Below, one piece after another: positions 53,549 to 64,000 of a stretch of 64,000 bases of DNA. Within the stretch, counting starts at the first letter, position 1; the number at the start of each line of letters is the position of its first letter. Made by a program: the position numbers and the translations under genes. Location of the stretch: NCBI GenBank assembly GCA_009760855.2, contig WPIO01000023.1, forward strand, positions 809,501 to 873,500. The letters are read 5' to 3'. The notes under the pieces are model-generated. The model ran no database searches, was not told where the DNA came from, and saw only the letters and a program-made list of their open reading frames with translations. Source of the stretch: Cristatella mucedo. Taxonomy: Eukaryota > Bryozoa > Phylactolaemata > Cristatellidae.

Positions 53549-55165
53549 CCCCAAGTCCTTCAAATCGGCAATAGTTGGACCTATTCTTAAAAAAGCCTGG
53601 ATCAGACACAGAGGTCCTAGAAAATTATCGTCCAGTTTCCTTTCTTCCGTTCTTATCAAAGATTCTTGAAAAAATTGCTGCTAAGCAGCTAGTTAAACAT
53701 ATTGAAAATAAAGGAATGTCAGAAACTTTTCAATCAGGGTTCAAGAGGCAGCACTCTACTGAAACTGCTCTCCTCCGTGTTAACAATGACATTCTACGTG
53801 GCAATGACGACGGGAATGTCACTGCCCTAGCTCTGCTAGATCTGTCTGCTGCCTTTGACACCATTGATCATGAAGTTCTGCTTGAACGATTGAGAACAAC
53901 GATCGGTCTGGCAGACGAAGCACTGGCGTGGTTTAAATCATACTTGTCTGATCGTGTTCAATCCGTGTCGTGTGGGGGTCAGGTCTCAGACATCAGAAGG
54001 GTCACCTGTGGAGTCCCTCAAGGGTCTGTAGTCGGACCCTTGCTGTTCTCCATTTATACACAACCTCTGTGAAAATTGATTAAGGCCATGGAATAGGATA
54101 TCACTTCGATGCTGACGATACTCAGTTGTATTTGTCATTTAAACCGTCGGAATCTGCTGCAGCAACTGAGAAACTGAATGCTTGTCTTGCCGACATTCGA
54201 TCCTGGATGTCGGAAAACTTCCTGAAATTAAATGATGATAAAACCAAACTGCTGCTCATAGGACACCCTAAGCGTGTAGCTGGATCAAAAGGCTTTGCTG
54301 TTCTAATTGGTGATGCTATAGTGCGACATTAAATCACCACGTGCTCGTAATCTAGGTGTCGTGTTCGACAGCTGCCTCAATTTCAAAAGCTTCATTCAGA
54401 AGACTGCCTCTACAGCTGGCCATCACATCCGATCTCTATCCAAGATTAGAAGCTGTCTCCCACAGTGGCTTGTAAAAAATTTAACTAGCTCTTTAGTTCT
54501 GTCTCGGCTTGATTATTGTAATTCCCTTTTGTCTGGGCTGCCAAAGAAAGCTATTATGCCACTACAGCTGACTATGAATATGGCTGCAAGGCTGGTCTTC
54601 AAGTCCCAGCGGTTTGAGCACGTGTCACCTCTGCTGAAAGAGCTAGGATGGTTGCCGGTTGAGCAAAGGATACAGAGCAAAGTTCTTACGCTGACCCACA
54701 AGGCCCGCCACGGCTTAGCTCCTTCGTACCTAGCTGAACTGCTGCATCAGTTTCAGCCTGTTCGCGCCCTCAGGTCCTGTGTGGACAATAAATTAGCTGT
54801 CCCATTTGTCCGCTTAAAGACAGTTGGCGACAGAAGCTTTCGCTCTGCAGGTCCTAGACTGTGGAACTCGCTTCCACAATTCTTACGCAACGACAACTAC
54901 TCTCCAACTGCCGACTTTGGCACATCTTTTTCAGCGGTCCTGAACTGCTACTTCTATGCTACTCACTCCCTCAACTGCTCTCCTGACTCTGCTATGCTTC
55001 CCACTTTCTCTTTGTTGCGTGAGACGAAGTCTGTTGGCTACCGAATGCGTACCGAAAGCCGCATAGGCTGTGAGTGCGCTATACAAAACTCTCCTGCGTA
55101 ACACCCACATTGTCTTTATGACTTTGTGGAGTTACTGACGGAGATACATACATACATACATTTAA
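53549..55165 (+). mobile_element. LINE family B, best copy (reverse transcriptase to 3' end)
   Basis: Reverse-transcriptase blocks appear in order: NYRPVSFLPFLSKILEKIAA, HSTETALL, ALLDLSAAFDTIDHEVLLER (first catalytic aspartate), CGVPQGSVVGPLLFSIY and ADDTQLYLSF (catalytic DD), then LKLNDDKTKLLLIGH, NSLLSGLPKKAIMPLQL, LGWLPVEQRI and APSYLAELLHQFQP. There are frameshifts or stops near 54072 and 54332. It ends GGAGATACATACATACATAC. The endonuclease part is absent, so it is a 5'-truncated copy. It belongs to the CR1/Jockey-like group; the exact clade is not settled. Confidence 0.94.
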
Positions 55166-56170
55166 ACCATCGGAATCTACTACAGCAACTGATAAACTGA
55201 ATGCTTGCTTTGCCGACATTCGTTCCTGGATGTCGAAAACCTTCTAGAAACTAAGTAAAACAAATTCAAACTGGATCTCATAGGACACAGTAAGCACGTG
55301 ACAGGATTAAAAGGCTTCGCTATTCTAATAGATTATGCTGTTATGCAACTATCAGTAGGTGCTCGAAATTTCGGTGTCATTTCCGACAGCTGCCTAAATT
55401 TTAAAAGCTTCATTCAGAAGACTGCCTATACAGCTAACCATTACGTCTGATCCCTATCTAAGAGTAGGCGCTGTCCATCACAGTGGCTTGCAAAATGTTT
55501 AACTAGCTCCTTTGTTCTGTCTTGGCTTGACTATTGTAAGTCCCTTTTAGCTGGGTACCAAAGAAAGCAACTAGGCCACTGCAGCTGACTATTAATATGG
55601 TTGTAAAGCTTGTCTTCAAGTCTCAGAGGTTTGAACGTGAGTCTCCTTTGCTAAAAGAGCTCGAATGGATGCTGGTTGATCAACGGATTCAGAGCAACGT
55701 TCTTACATTGACCTACAAGGCCCACCACCGCTTTGCTCTTTCACAGCAATTTAAATGCTGCACCAGCTTCAGCCTCCTCGTGCCCCCAGGTCATGTATGA
55801 ACCATAAATTAGCTGTCCAACTCCTCAGCTTAAAGACCGTTGGTGACAGAAGCATTAGCTTTGCAGGTCCTATACTCTGGAACTCGCTTCCACAATTCTT
55901 ATGCAATGACACCTACGCTCCTGCTGCAGTCTATTGCTCATCCTTTTCAGTGGTCCTGAGCTGCTACTTTAATGCCATTCACTACCTCAACAGCTCTCCT
56001 GACTCTGTTATGCTTCCCAATTTCTCTTTGTTTCGCGAGACAAAGTCTGTCGGCTACCGAGTGCCTAGCGAAAGCCGCTTAGGCTGTGACGAAGCTATAC
56101 GAAACTCTCCGGTGTAGCATCTACATAGTCTTTATGGCGTTGTGGAGTTACAGACGGAGATACATAAATT
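55166..56170 (+). mobile_element. LINE family B, second tandem copy (C-terminal part)
   Basis: Begins with TTTAAACCATCGGAATCTAC, the position equivalent to 54140 in the previous copy. It repeats the C-terminal region through NSLPQFLCND and the SVMLPNFSLFRETKSVGYR end. The tail is GACGGAGATACATAAATTAA. It joins the previous copy head to tail at the ACAT tail, and it is more diverged. Confidence 0.9.
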
Positions 56171-56879
56171 AAAACTACCCAAAATCTGAAATTAACCTCA
56201 TGCCTAGCAAGCAAGTTGAAGTCACTTGCTGGAGCTAATCTTTCTACAGAGTCAGTTTCTCTTCCGGTGTTTAACGATCTCTCTGAAATGCGGATTAAGG
56301 TAGAGCTTCTCAGCTTTCTTTGATTTATCTTTCGGTACATTTTGTTATTATTCATCTGAAAGTCATCGTCTATTTCCTCGTCTTGCCAAAGCATTACTGG
56401 CACTGCAATGCAATGGCTCAGATCTACTCTCAGTGGGAGATTCCTGAGCATCGATATCAGTAGGTAACAATAATCCGAGAAAACATCAGATTATGCAGTA
56501 CCTATGGAATTTGCACCCATCCGATATTTTGTGGAGGTTGTACTCATTCTATAGCGGATTAAGTTTTGTATCACAATCTCGGGTTCTATTTCTATCTAGA
56601 TGATACTTACGTTGTACGTTTTTATTCCTCACGTCCTTCCGACACATCAAATTCTCTCGACTCCTTTATTGCAAGTATTTCTGGCATTTGCTCTTGAATA
56701 TGATCATATTTATCATTTGAATGACGGATGACGAAAAACAACTTTGTTTATTGTGAAACCAAATGTGACTGAGCAAACCCTATCTATCACAATCCTCATG
56801 TTTACCGGAATGTATATTGCAGCGTCTTTCTGAAACATATTGGTCCTGTTCGGAGGACATCTTTGCATTGCAGTATCAC

Positions 56880-57165
56880 ATCAGCATTGCAGTCAATTCT
56901 GTCCGCATTGAACTTAATAAAATTGCAAGAACTCGGTCCTGCTTAGACAGGGATACCAAACAATGATTGATATTTGACATCTAGTCTCGATTTTCGTAAC
57001 TAACCGTTTGAAAGTCTTCTGGCCTTTCCAAGTAGGCGCTTAAAGCTGGAGCCATGCTCAGCTTCTAGGCTTGCTAGTTTTAAGAGTTTCAATTGCCACA
57101 TTATTACACTTCTCGCTAGTGCTCACTGGTTATCCATTGCGAAGTTTATCAATTTTAATTAATTA
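56880..57165 (+). mobile_element. LINE family A, fragment 5' of a SINE insertion
   Basis: Nucleotide text similar to the SAYFQLRNIAKI...LVHAFVTSRLDF and HSCHITPLLADLHWLPV region, strongly decayed (GTTTCAATTGCCACATTATT, CTTCTCGCTAGTGCTCACTGG quoted in part). It continues after the SINE at about 57370. Confidence 0.65.
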
Positions 57166-57171
57166 TATTTG

Positions 57172-57312
57172 CCGGGCTGGTTTAGTCCAGCGGTTAAGGT
57201 GCTCTCCCCGACCATGGTCTAGCTGAGGTCGTTATCTCTAGCCCCGAGGCATATATGAAGCGCCTGAATAGGTATTGAATTCTCATTGGGCGCTATACGA
57301 ATGAATGTTATT
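57172..57312 (+). mobile_element. tRNA-like SINE copy 2, inside a LINE
   Basis: Reads GCCGGGCTGGTTTAGTCCAG, then CGGTTAAGGTGCTC (A-box-like), a GACCATGGTCTAGCTGAGGTC stretch (partly quoted), and ends GGGCGCTATACGAATGAATG, TTATT. It shares the same layout with 39899-40030. The flanks on both sides are family A LINE, so it is a nested insertion. Confidence 0.72.
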
Positions 57313-57369
57313 TTTTATCTATATATATTCAATTTTTTAAGTTTAGCTATTTACTTTGAGGGCTTTATT

Positions 57370-57545
57370 CTCCAAGAATCACTAATGCACCTATTTATTG
57401 TCAATCAAACCAGCCTCAAGTTATTTGGAGACTGTGCGTTTAGTTTCTATGCTCCTAAAACTGGAGCTTTCTCACTACTTATACCCCAGCATCCCATGAC
57501 GTGATGAAATTTAAAGAAAATCTAAAAATGCACCTCCTAACAACT
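57370..57545 (+). mobile_element. LINE family A, fragment 3' of the SINE insertion
   Basis: Text for TNLKSFGDRAFSSYAPK-like sequence is visible as QTSLKLFGDCAFSFYAPKTG, then ATGAAATTTAAAGAAAATCT and AAAAATGCACCTCC. It resumes the LINE interrupted by the SINE. Confidence 0.7.
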
Positions 57546-57974
57546 CTTGCTTGCTCTCGCCTCCACGTCCCGAGCAACCGAGCCCAACTAGCCGTTCTTT
57601 TCGATGGCAGAGCTTTCTTCTTAAAATCGAAGTTCTGGCAAACACTTGATACGAATACCGATATTGCTTGGACCTGTTAAATTATTATCTGCTTATTATT
57701 TGACCATAGCTAGTATGTAATTGCGTGGCTATGGACATCCAAAAGCTGCTCCAGGGTTTCTAACTTACCAAACGATAATTGTGTTGATCTTGCTGAATGC
57801 CTCTCTACATTTTTCGCCAACTTGATAGAAAAGATCATAGAGTCAATCCCTAGGGTGGCGGCATCCCATTTTGACCCCTGTCCATCAATTCCATAAAGAC
57901 ACTCAATGTGTACACTCCAATGAAGCAAGTAGTGACCTCATAATGAAGTTCAAATCCTAATCAGTGAAAAAGTG

Positions 57975-59690
57975 AGTCCTCCAGATATTGTTCCCATCGC
58001 CCTGTTTCTAATATGCATGTATCCGCATATATGTGCAATTAATAACTAGCATAACAGATATATAATTAGCCTAAATTCATTTGCGAACAAATTAAAAAGA
58101 ATCAGACGTAACACCACTACTCAAGAAAACGACACTAGAACAAGAAATCTTGACCGAGTTCCTCCCAGACTCCCTTCTACTGTTTCTATCAAAGACACAG
58201 AAATGAACTTGTCGCGGCCGACTAACTGAACTTATTTGTTAAAACTTCATACCTAGCTATTAATTTATAGTCCGATTGTACAGCTAGTAGCGAAACAGAG
58301 TCAGCATTGCTCGCTTGTATACGATGCATCTTCTAAGGAATTCAGACTTGCTTAGCCTGCCCGTTTTGCTACATCTTCAGGCATCCTTTGATACTATCGC
58401 TCGCCAAGTCCTTTTGGAGCGTTTTCCACCTCTTCGAGGCATCGTTTTCAACGAACTTTAATGTGTCAGTCTTTTTTCAGTTGGAGACTCCAGAGAACTC
58501 ATGTGAACGAAAAAAGGTCATCAGCAGAATCGATAAGGTATGGTGTACCTATTGGCTCTGTGCAGTTCCTCTCTTGCCAATGTGATTGCCTTGAAAGTAC
58601 TGGCTTCCACTTCTATTTTGTTGAAATCATATTATAACACTAATATAACCCTCCCAATCCTGAAGCAAGTCAAATTCACTCACTTCCCGTGCTGCATGTG
58701 TTTTGATGACGTCCAAGATTGGATGGCTGCTAACCTTCTTTACTTGAACGACCATAAAACCAGCTTACTAGTTATGAGCAAATCAAGCTTCATTCAAAAA
58801 CTATAAAAGGTAGTGTTCACACTGGAATTATACAGCATATCCAATGCTATTTTTGCAAGAAAAGTAGGTGTTCTATTTTAAAGTGATCATCTAAATATAC
58901 GGCATCAGCTCGACTGTAAAGTCTGCGTACTTTCAGCTAATTGACTCAGCTAAAATTTGTGAGTGTTTAGACAGGGCTACTTTACGTAAATTAGTGAATG
59001 CATTTGTGATATTCTGTCTTGAGTTATGTGACTAAATCTTTGCTGGTCCACCTGCTCATGTTATCAAGTGCTTATTGGTAGTGCGCAGCTTTCAGCTAGG
59101 CTTATCTGTCGTGAGCGTCGAAGTTTTAATTCACCAACACTTCTCGTCAACCTTGAGTGGCTACCAGTCAATTAGTGCTTAGACTTAAATGTTCTGGCAG
59201 TCACTTCTAGGTCCCTTCGTTATGTGGCTATAGCCTAACTATCGGATCTGCTCACAACCACACCAGACATCTAACCATCTCCTTTTCTGAATCACATCGT
59301 TTACCAACACTTCTTATGAATCTCAAATTCTTTGGAGGCCGTGCCTGAGCTTTTATGTGCTCACAAAACCTCGGACTCACTCCAGACGCCACAACATCCC
59401 CTGACTTGAACACAGAGTAAAAAATCTAAAAAATCACTTATTTATCGCATCGTTTACTGTTTCCAATGTCTTTGCAATTCGTACTTTGTCATCTTGTACA
59501 TGCTGACAACGTGCATGCTGTTACTAATCGGGTTTGCCTGGACTAATTTAACCATGTTGGGCTTTTTGAAATTGAGCAAGCTACCAATAATCATTTGATG
59601 TTGCTTAATATGCACCATATGTACAGTGCCTCGAAAGAGATTAGGCAATCTGAAGGCTCTTTAAAAATGTGCATTATAAATACTATTATT
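57975..59690 (+). mobile_element. LINE family A, long old copy
   Basis: From CCTCCAGATATTGTTCCCAT through reverse-transcriptase remnants (KDTE at 58190, LLHLQASFDTIARQVLLERF-like text at 58370, DWMAANLLYLNDHKTSLLVM at 58720) to the C-terminal region. The tail is near 59690 (GTGCATTATAAATACTATTATTG, quoted in part: GTGCATTATAAATACTATTA). All frames are broken. It is the longest family A copy in the window. Confidence 0.8.
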
Positions 59691-60059
59691 GTTCCATGTA
59701 AATTAAACTGTGTGCATTTTAGTATGCTTATTACTACATTTAACCTCCAAACAAATGGTCATGCCTCCCTTAGGGCAGTTGTTTCAGCAAAAATGAAACG
59801 AAGCCGCTATTTTAATGCTTGTCAGCTTAAACGAGTATCTTAGAAGTCTGTAGGATATATCATTGTTGAACAGGTGCCTAAGAAGCCTGAAATAAATTCA
59901 GTAGTCCTTGAAATTACTGACTGGTATCTCGCCTTTTTATTTAAATACTCTCAATAAATCTATTGAAGCAGCTCGTGAGACACCTAAGAAATAATGCACA
60001 CTGAGAAAATTGTCATTATGAATTCAAGCAACATCGTTCCAATAAACAGGTCTTTATGA

Positions 60060-61150
60060 AGTGAAAAACGATATCGTACTCAGCATGGAATATTTGAAGG
60101 CTACTGCTCTCACTGTGGTAGTGCTATCAACTAGGTTTGACTCGATCGATTAAGACATCCTACTTCAACGAGTGAGAACAAAAATAGATCGGGTAAATGA
60201 GGAACTGACGTGTTCGAAATTGTACTTGTCTAATTGTTTGCAATCCGTTCTGTTTGCGGTTCGGTCTCGTCAAAAAAGCTAATCACCTGTGGTGTCCATG
60301 AAGTTTGTTCTTGGACCTTTGCTGTTATGCATGTATAACGAATCTTTGGGAGAAGCGATTCGGCCCCATGGAATTGGCCAGCTCTCCTCTAGCTGGTGAT
60401 ATTCAGCGTTACTAATTATCTACACATTTCTAGTCTGCACAAGCGACTGATCTACTGAATGGTTTTATTGCAAACATTCAAAGTTGAATGGTGGCTAATT
60501 TTCTGGAACAATGACTGCAAAATCAAACACTACTCGTAGGACACTCTAAACGTCGGGCTGAACTAAAAGACTTTGTTCGTCTGATAGGTGATGACCCTCA
60601 CAGTGTGATCAAAATTTGGGTGTCATCTTTAACAGTGAACTGCATTTGGAAGTTTCGTTGAGAAGACGGCCTTCACGGACAGCCAATACGTTCAAGCCCT
60701 CTGTAAGATTGAAACATTTAGCTAGCTCCTGGTTCTGTCTAGGCTAAACGAATGTATTTTAACTTCGGTTGAGCCAAACACAATATATTAGGCAAGTGCA
60801 GCTTGTGATGAATATGGCGGTAAAGGTAACTTTACTATAAGGTTCAGCAGCAAGTCTGGTTCGCTAAAGAGCTTCGGTGGGTTCCAGATAATTAACAGAT
60901 ACAGACTCAAGTTCTTAGGCTGACATCAAAGGCTTTCCGTGGCTTGGTGCCCTTCATACCTAGCCGTACTTCTGAAGTAGTTTGATAGTAATCTCGCCCT
61001 CAGGTCCTCTACGTAAAATGAATTAGCTGCTCCATTAGCCAGCTTTATGACCGTTGTAGAAAGAAGCTTGTGCACTGCAGGTCATTGACTGGCAAACTTT
61101 AAAAATTCTTACCCAATGACATCTATTATCAAGCTGCCGAATGTAGCACA
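60060..61150 (+). mobile_element. LINE family B, old copy
   Basis: Decayed text parallel to the 53.8-55.0 kb copy: TTTGACTCGATCGATTAAGA (AFDTID block), GAACTGACGTGTTCGAAATT, CCTCTGTAAGATTGAAACAT, CATACCTAGCCGTACTTCTG (PSYLAELL block) and GAATTAGCTGCTCCATTAGC (KLAVPFVRL block). It contains many stops. Confidence 0.75.
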
Positions 61151-61177
61151 TCATGTCTAACAACTTAAAGCAGCTAA

Positions 61178-61278
<101 letters not shown>

Positions 61279-61279
61279 C

Positions 61280-63635
61280 AACATATTAAAATGAGTGTGG
61301 TGGGGCTTGGACTCACATTAGCACGCCTGTGCAATTGTTAGATGATATGGCTAACAGCTGATCTATGCAATTTGGTATTGGACGACAGGTGTCAAAGAAA
61401 GGATAAGTTAAAGCATTTAGGTTAGTGTGGCTATGACATTTGAGCAGCTTAATCTCAGAACAGCGACCATCGCAGCTGTTGACTTAGCATTTTTTGGTCT
61501 TCTAGCAGCCCTTTCGGTGCTTACGGCAGTTTCGATGCTCACTGCACTTCCACTTGGGCCAGCTGATTTTGCCTAGTGACTAGTTGCCAAAATTGTGGAA
61601 AGCATGATTAAATTTTTGCCGCTATGCTTTCCGCTTACCATTTTAGTTAAACAACTGCGAATGAATGGTAGAACTTGAACTTGCATTGAGAACACTTGCT
61701 TGATGAATATTATTTAAGCTCCTCAAAGAAAAAGAGCTGAGATAAAAGACTTGTTACCGCCAGAAATGACGTATAGGAAAAACGCTATAAGAGTCTGCTG
61801 AATGGCTTGCTCTGAAAGCTAAAAGAGATTTTTTACCAGCAACAGCAATCTGGTGACCATCGTGAAAGCATCACAAATGCAACACATTTATGGAGTTGCA
61901 GCCATTTTTCAGCAACAAAAGCATTAGCGTGCCGGAGAGGCAAAGAAAAAAGTAGAAGTACGAATTCACGAGTCAAATGTTTCCCTTCCCTCTTGGCAGG
62001 CTGAAAATTAGTAAATGCGTATTTGTTCACTTGATTTGGTGTAAAGGCTCCATGTTCGAATCTTAATAGCAAAAGCAAAAGTAACTTCCCTTTTATAACG
62101 CAAGCTCAGTTGAGCTGAAGTACCTACACACTATGAGGTTTCACGCTTGCATTGCAAATTTAATTTGACGGCAAGCAGGCTTACCCCATCTGCTGTCTGT
62201 CGTCAGTGTATTCAGTTGGAAAATACGCTTGAGCAATGGCTGCTGTGCCAACGAAGCACCGTTTATGATCCAACAAGTCAGACCATAACGGCTGATGATG
62301 CAAGTCTCGGATTGGGCCCGGTTTCTCGTGCCCTCACACGGGTCGTATAGAAAGGAATCTGTAGTGCACATAGGTTACACACGGATTAGATTATACTCGG
62401 CGTTAGGTCTATCATGGTAAATATATCGTAGGATGGATGCAGCAGCATTACCAGGTACTATCTCAACTTCAACGCCCTTACTGTGTGCTTTTGCTGTCAA
62501 GTGCTTACCTACTGATTAAGCGATATTGATCTGCCCTTTCTAAGAATTTAGGGGAGGCTGGATATGGTGTTTGGTGGCTCCTCGAAGGGCTTGTGGAACT
62601 GCAGAAAAGTTCGAGGGTAGCAGAGAAGCACTTTTATAACAGGCTTTGGTACGATGCAGCACTCAAGCAATTAATGTGGATATAATAAAACTGTCGTGAC
62701 AAACAGCTGGGTTTTTATTGGTTATTATAGTGCGTCACGTATATTCCGTAGCAGCCAGAGTCGGGATTGTGCTTTTGCTATGGAATGGCTCAAAAACAAC
62801 TAAGAGGAAGCATGAACTACTGTGATAATGAGTATCCAACAGCAACAGCACAACTCCCTTGTTAAAAGGCTGAAGGGCAAGCGATCAGCAATAGGATTCG
62901 CTAAAATTAGCTGCTCGAGTTCCATCATATCCTGAACTCGTAGCTGTACTAGGCTGATTGAACATGCCAACGATACAGAACTTGTCATGAATTCTAAAAG
63001 AACAATGTGACCATGTTTTTTCTGTGTAGACTTTTAAATTCAAAGGATGAAATATGCATTTAAAGTTCCACATTGCTGAAATAACAAACAGCTATGGTTC
63101 GCTACAGGCGTTGTAGCAGTGCAAAATCCTGGATGAATGCGTGTCAGGCTAAAACAGCAAGGACAGGGACTGTTACTATTAAGGGCTATGTTTCAGGGTG
63201 GCGGAGATACCAAGGGAAGTGTTATTTGCTGATGCGGCTGTGCTTATCACATAAGTACATTTTTGAGAATTCACAGGATGTTTGTGGACCGATTCCTGAG
63301 TTTAGATAGCCGATGCAAACAGATCAACCCTGACAAATAAGATTTCTTGTCCTAATATTGCCCCGTCTGCTTAAGAGCAACTTTTCATCATTTAAAGAGC
63401 CTTAAAGACTTTCATTAAGCTTTTATCAAAAATGGGAAAGCTAATTTGTGTGTCGTCTTAATACTTAGCTCAGTTAGCAAATATAAAAGCCAAGTACCCT
63501 ATAACTGTCTGATTAAAGCCAAAGTATTAAGTGACTGTCATGGCAGCACTTATCTTGACATATAGGCTGTGATCTCGAATGCTAGCTTTCTCTCAAGTTA
63601 ACAGCCAGCTCATAAAATAAGAGCCATAAGAGCCA
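61280..63635. other. Region without a recognised gene
   Basis: Open frames of 60-80 codons occur on both strands, but none shows a family motif or convincing splice borders. No repeat family was identified. Confidence 0.45.
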
Positions 63636-63639
63636 TAAC

Positions 63640-64000
63640 AGCCAGCTCCTTTCGTGGATGTGCCTCGAGCAGTCTAACCCGATATACAGGATTAAGGAGG
63701 CCATCCATTGGGTGGCATCATCCTCTCCGGAATATTGTCCGCCTGTTCCGTCCGACACATTAATGTCTACATTCAGGGAATACACGAGTGATCTAATACT
63801 GAAGTTCATACTTCAACCAAAGAAGGAAACTAGTACTCCAGACGTTATTCCCAGCAGCCTGCTTCTATGGTGCCTAGATCTGCTGCAGTCAAGGTTAACT
63901 AACATAACAAGTATGCCGTTAGCTCAAGTCATGTCCCAGCAATTTTTTAAAGGCTGCAGTCAGGCTAGTAATCAGGAAAGCAAAACCAAACAGAGAGAAC
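63640..64000 (+). mobile_element. LINE family A, region before the reverse transcriptase (cut by window end)
   Basis: The text CCAGACGTTATTCCCAGCAG matches CCAGATATTGTTCCCATCGC at 57978. The frame has DTLMSTFREYTSDLI upstream and TSMPLAQVMSQQFFKGCSQA at the end. The same ATTTTTTAAAGGCTGCAGTCAGG context starts the fragment at 2370. It continues beyond the window. Confidence 0.7.

Overview
The window reads as nuclear DNA of a multicellular animal, probably a marine invertebrate. It is AT-rich, has no bacterial-style dense ORFs or operons, and most ORFs are short. It carries many decayed non-LTR retrotransposons, tRNA-derived SINE-like repeats and long microsatellites. Ten short coding blocks with GT-AG splice sites follow one another in order on the minus strand.

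The main gene is a SAMHD1 homologue (SAM and HD-domain dNTP triphosphohydrolase family). It runs on the minus strand from about 49.6 kb (SAM-domain exon) to about 9.0 kb (C-terminal allosteric-domain exon) and is spread over about 41 kb by repeat-filled introns. The exons found are 49535-49596, 44091-44251, 39501-39616, 39354-39430, 36079-36219, 35663-35707, 16861-16914, 11436-11634, 9155-9256 and 8961-9059. They give about 350 codons. Wherever consecutive exons were found the splice phases agree, and no exon contains a stop. I could not find the start of the gene, the SAM-to-HD linker (about 29 residues), the central block after the FLYQ exon (about 90 residues, which holds the last metal ligand in the human enzyme), or the final exon(s).

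The most interesting result is in the HD core. The motif histidines and aspartate that bind metal are kept (H167, H206 and D207 by human numbering), but the three histidines that serve catalysis in human SAMHD1 are replaced: H210 by Q, H215 by R and H233 by P. Allosteric nucleotide contacts also differ (N119 by A, D137 by V, K455 by A). Because frame and splice sites are intact, this looks like a maintained, catalytically altered SAMHD1 paralogue rather than a plainly dead copy.

Repeats fill the rest. LINE family A (CR1/L2-like) has a conserved 3' tail ending in (TTA)n, with pieces on both strands throughout. LINE family B (CR1/Jockey-like) ends in ACAT- or CATTA-type tails and includes a tandem pair at 53.3-56.2 kb. 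A tRNA-like SINE occurs twice, once inside a family A LINE. Other structures are a 2.4-kb imperfect inverted repeat (28.55-30.96 kb), a graded pentanucleotide array with a (GTCCC)n core (41.4-41.9 kb), a plant-type CCCTAAA array beside a GC-rich block (1.4-2.0 kb), a 20-bp perfect hairpin (50.6 kb) and several (AT)n and (GA)n tracts. A cluster of exon-like ORFs at 32.2-34.2 kb on the minus strand, inside a SAMHD1 intron, may be another gene or gene remnant; I could not identify it.
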